Assembly (NCBI GenBank): GCA_021793635.1
Contig: JAJYSI010000164.1
Location: forward strand, 1 to 7,226
Length of the DNA stretch: 7,226 nucleotides
DNA from: Bacteroidota bacterium
GTDB taxonomy: Bacteria; Bacteroidota; Ignavibacteria; Ignavibacteriales; Ignavibacteriaceae
Direction: 5' to 3'
Part shown: positions 6,584-7,226 of the stretch, one piece after another
How the letters are laid out: each line of letters starts with the position of its first letter
How positions within the stretch are numbered: position 1 is the first letter of the stretch
Made by a program: the position numbers and the translations under genes
Notes under the pieces: model-generated
The model's database searches: none
Seen by the model: the letters and a program-made list of their open reading frames with translations, nothing else
Told to the model about the DNA's origin: nothing

Positions 6584-7226
6584 TTATTGCCCCATCGCCT
6601 TAATTAAGGAAACAAGATTATCTTCGTAACCTCTTAATAAGAATTTTATTACATAAAAGTAAATCGGGACAAGGGTTGCAAGAAGTACAAACCCAAGACC
6701 CAGCATTATTGGCTGCGAAACAAAAAATACCTGCATCTGAGGAATAACTCTCGCCATTATTCCTTCGGCAATATAAACAAGGAAGTAGGAAACAATAAAC
6801 GGCGAAGCAATTTTTACCGCAATTATAAAAATGCCGGCTGAATATCGAATCAATAATTGATAGACCGGATCAGTAAAAGTATTTTTTCCTATATGAACAA
6901 TTGAGAAGGAATAAAACAATCCGCTTATTACGTATAAGTGCCCGTTTATCAATATAAAGAGCATAAGGGAAGCCATCGAAAGGAGGTTTCCGATTACATT
7001 ATTGCTAAAACCATCAACAGGATTGAGAGCTTCAGCCATCGACAAACCCATATTAAAACCTATTAAAGAGCCCGCAAAAGAAATTCCGTGGAAAACAAAA
7101 TTTAACATAAAACCAATCACCAGACCAGTGAAAATTTCAGTCATAGCATTGGTAAATAACCATCCTAGATTTGTCTCAACTACAATTTTGGATTTGTCTA
7201 TCGTCAGAAATACTATGTAGGAAATT
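6584..7226 (-). CDS. fliR: FliR, export-gate core subunit, N-terminus beyond the window
   Basis: FliR is a membrane subunit of the export-gate core and assembles with FliP and FliQ. An ATG at 7144-7142 exists, but the frame stays open upstream to the window edge (27 further codons, ending 'WLFTNA' before that ATG). The 'MTEIFTGLVIGF' stretch matches the middle of FliR rather than its start, so the true start is outside. About 213 codons are visible of a usual 250-260. Conserved parts include 'AGSLIGFNMGLSMAEALNP', the 'ING' loop followed by 'YSFSIVHIG', and the C-terminal 'MARVIPQMQVFFVSQP' and 'GLGFVLL'. At least four long hydrophobic segments are visible. The stop abuts the flhB start. By usual gene order fliP and fliQ may lie upstream, but this cannot be seen. 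Confidence 0.95.
   Translation of the reverse strand, partial: ISYIVFLTIDKSKIVVETNLGWLFTNAMTEIFTGLVIGFMLNFVFHGISFAGSLIGFNMGLSMAEALNPVDGFSNNVIGNLLSMASLMLFILINGHLYVISGLFYSFSIVHIGKNTFTDPVYQLLIRYSAGIFIIAVKIASPFIVSYFLVYIAEGIMARVIPQMQVFFVSQPIMLGLGFVLLATLVPIYFYVIKFLLRGYEDNLVSLIKAMGQ

Noticed and set aside
6584..7144. Reading fliR as a complete 186-residue gene starting at 7144
   Set aside because: The frame remains open to the window edge, and the ATG corresponds to an internal FliR position, so the gene is cut by the window rather than truncated.

Overview
The window is a compact flagellar biosynthesis and regulation operon. Every gene I can support lies on the minus strand, so transcription runs from the right end of the window to the left. 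In transcription order the genes are fliR (start beyond the right edge), flhB, flhA, flhF, flhG, a small unrecognised two-helix membrane protein, a fliA-type flagellar sigma factor, and an HDOD-domain protein (end beyond the left edge). The DNA is AT-rich and almost entirely coding. I see no RNA gene, mobile element, CRISPR array, repeat family or convincing terminator.

Region by region: positions 7226-3449 encode three core parts of the flagellar type III export gate (FliR, FlhB, FlhA). The genes abut as TAA-ATG or overlap slightly. Positions 3459-1475 encode the FlhF/FlhG pair, an SRP-type GTPase and a MinD-type ATPase that set where and how many flagella are built. A 97-base gap, the only sizeable intergenic space, separates flhG from the last three genes at 1377-1: the small membrane protein, the sigma factor and the HDOD protein. 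These three are again packed with 5-base spacing and an 8-base overlap.

How they work together: FliR, FlhB and FlhA form the membrane channel and substrate-docking platform through which rod, hook and filament subunits pass. FlhF and FlhG control assembly site and number. The sigma factor would switch on late flagellar genes. The HDOD protein is probably a regulatory or signalling scaffold translated together with the sigma factor.

Organism: the order fliR-flhB-flhA-flhF-flhG-fliA is widespread (Firmicutes, Proteobacteria, spirochaetes and others), so it does not fix the lineage. AT-rich DNA with uneven Shine-Dalgarno use would fit a motile member of the Ignavibacteria / Bacteroidota-related group, but this is a weak inference.

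Most of the window is ordinary. The part most worth a second look is the left end. The sigma factor has recognisable sigma-2 and sigma-4 regions of the FliA type, but the sigma-3 domain between them is largely missing and the region 3.0 motif is altered. It sits directly beside an unrecognised small membrane protein and an HDOD protein.
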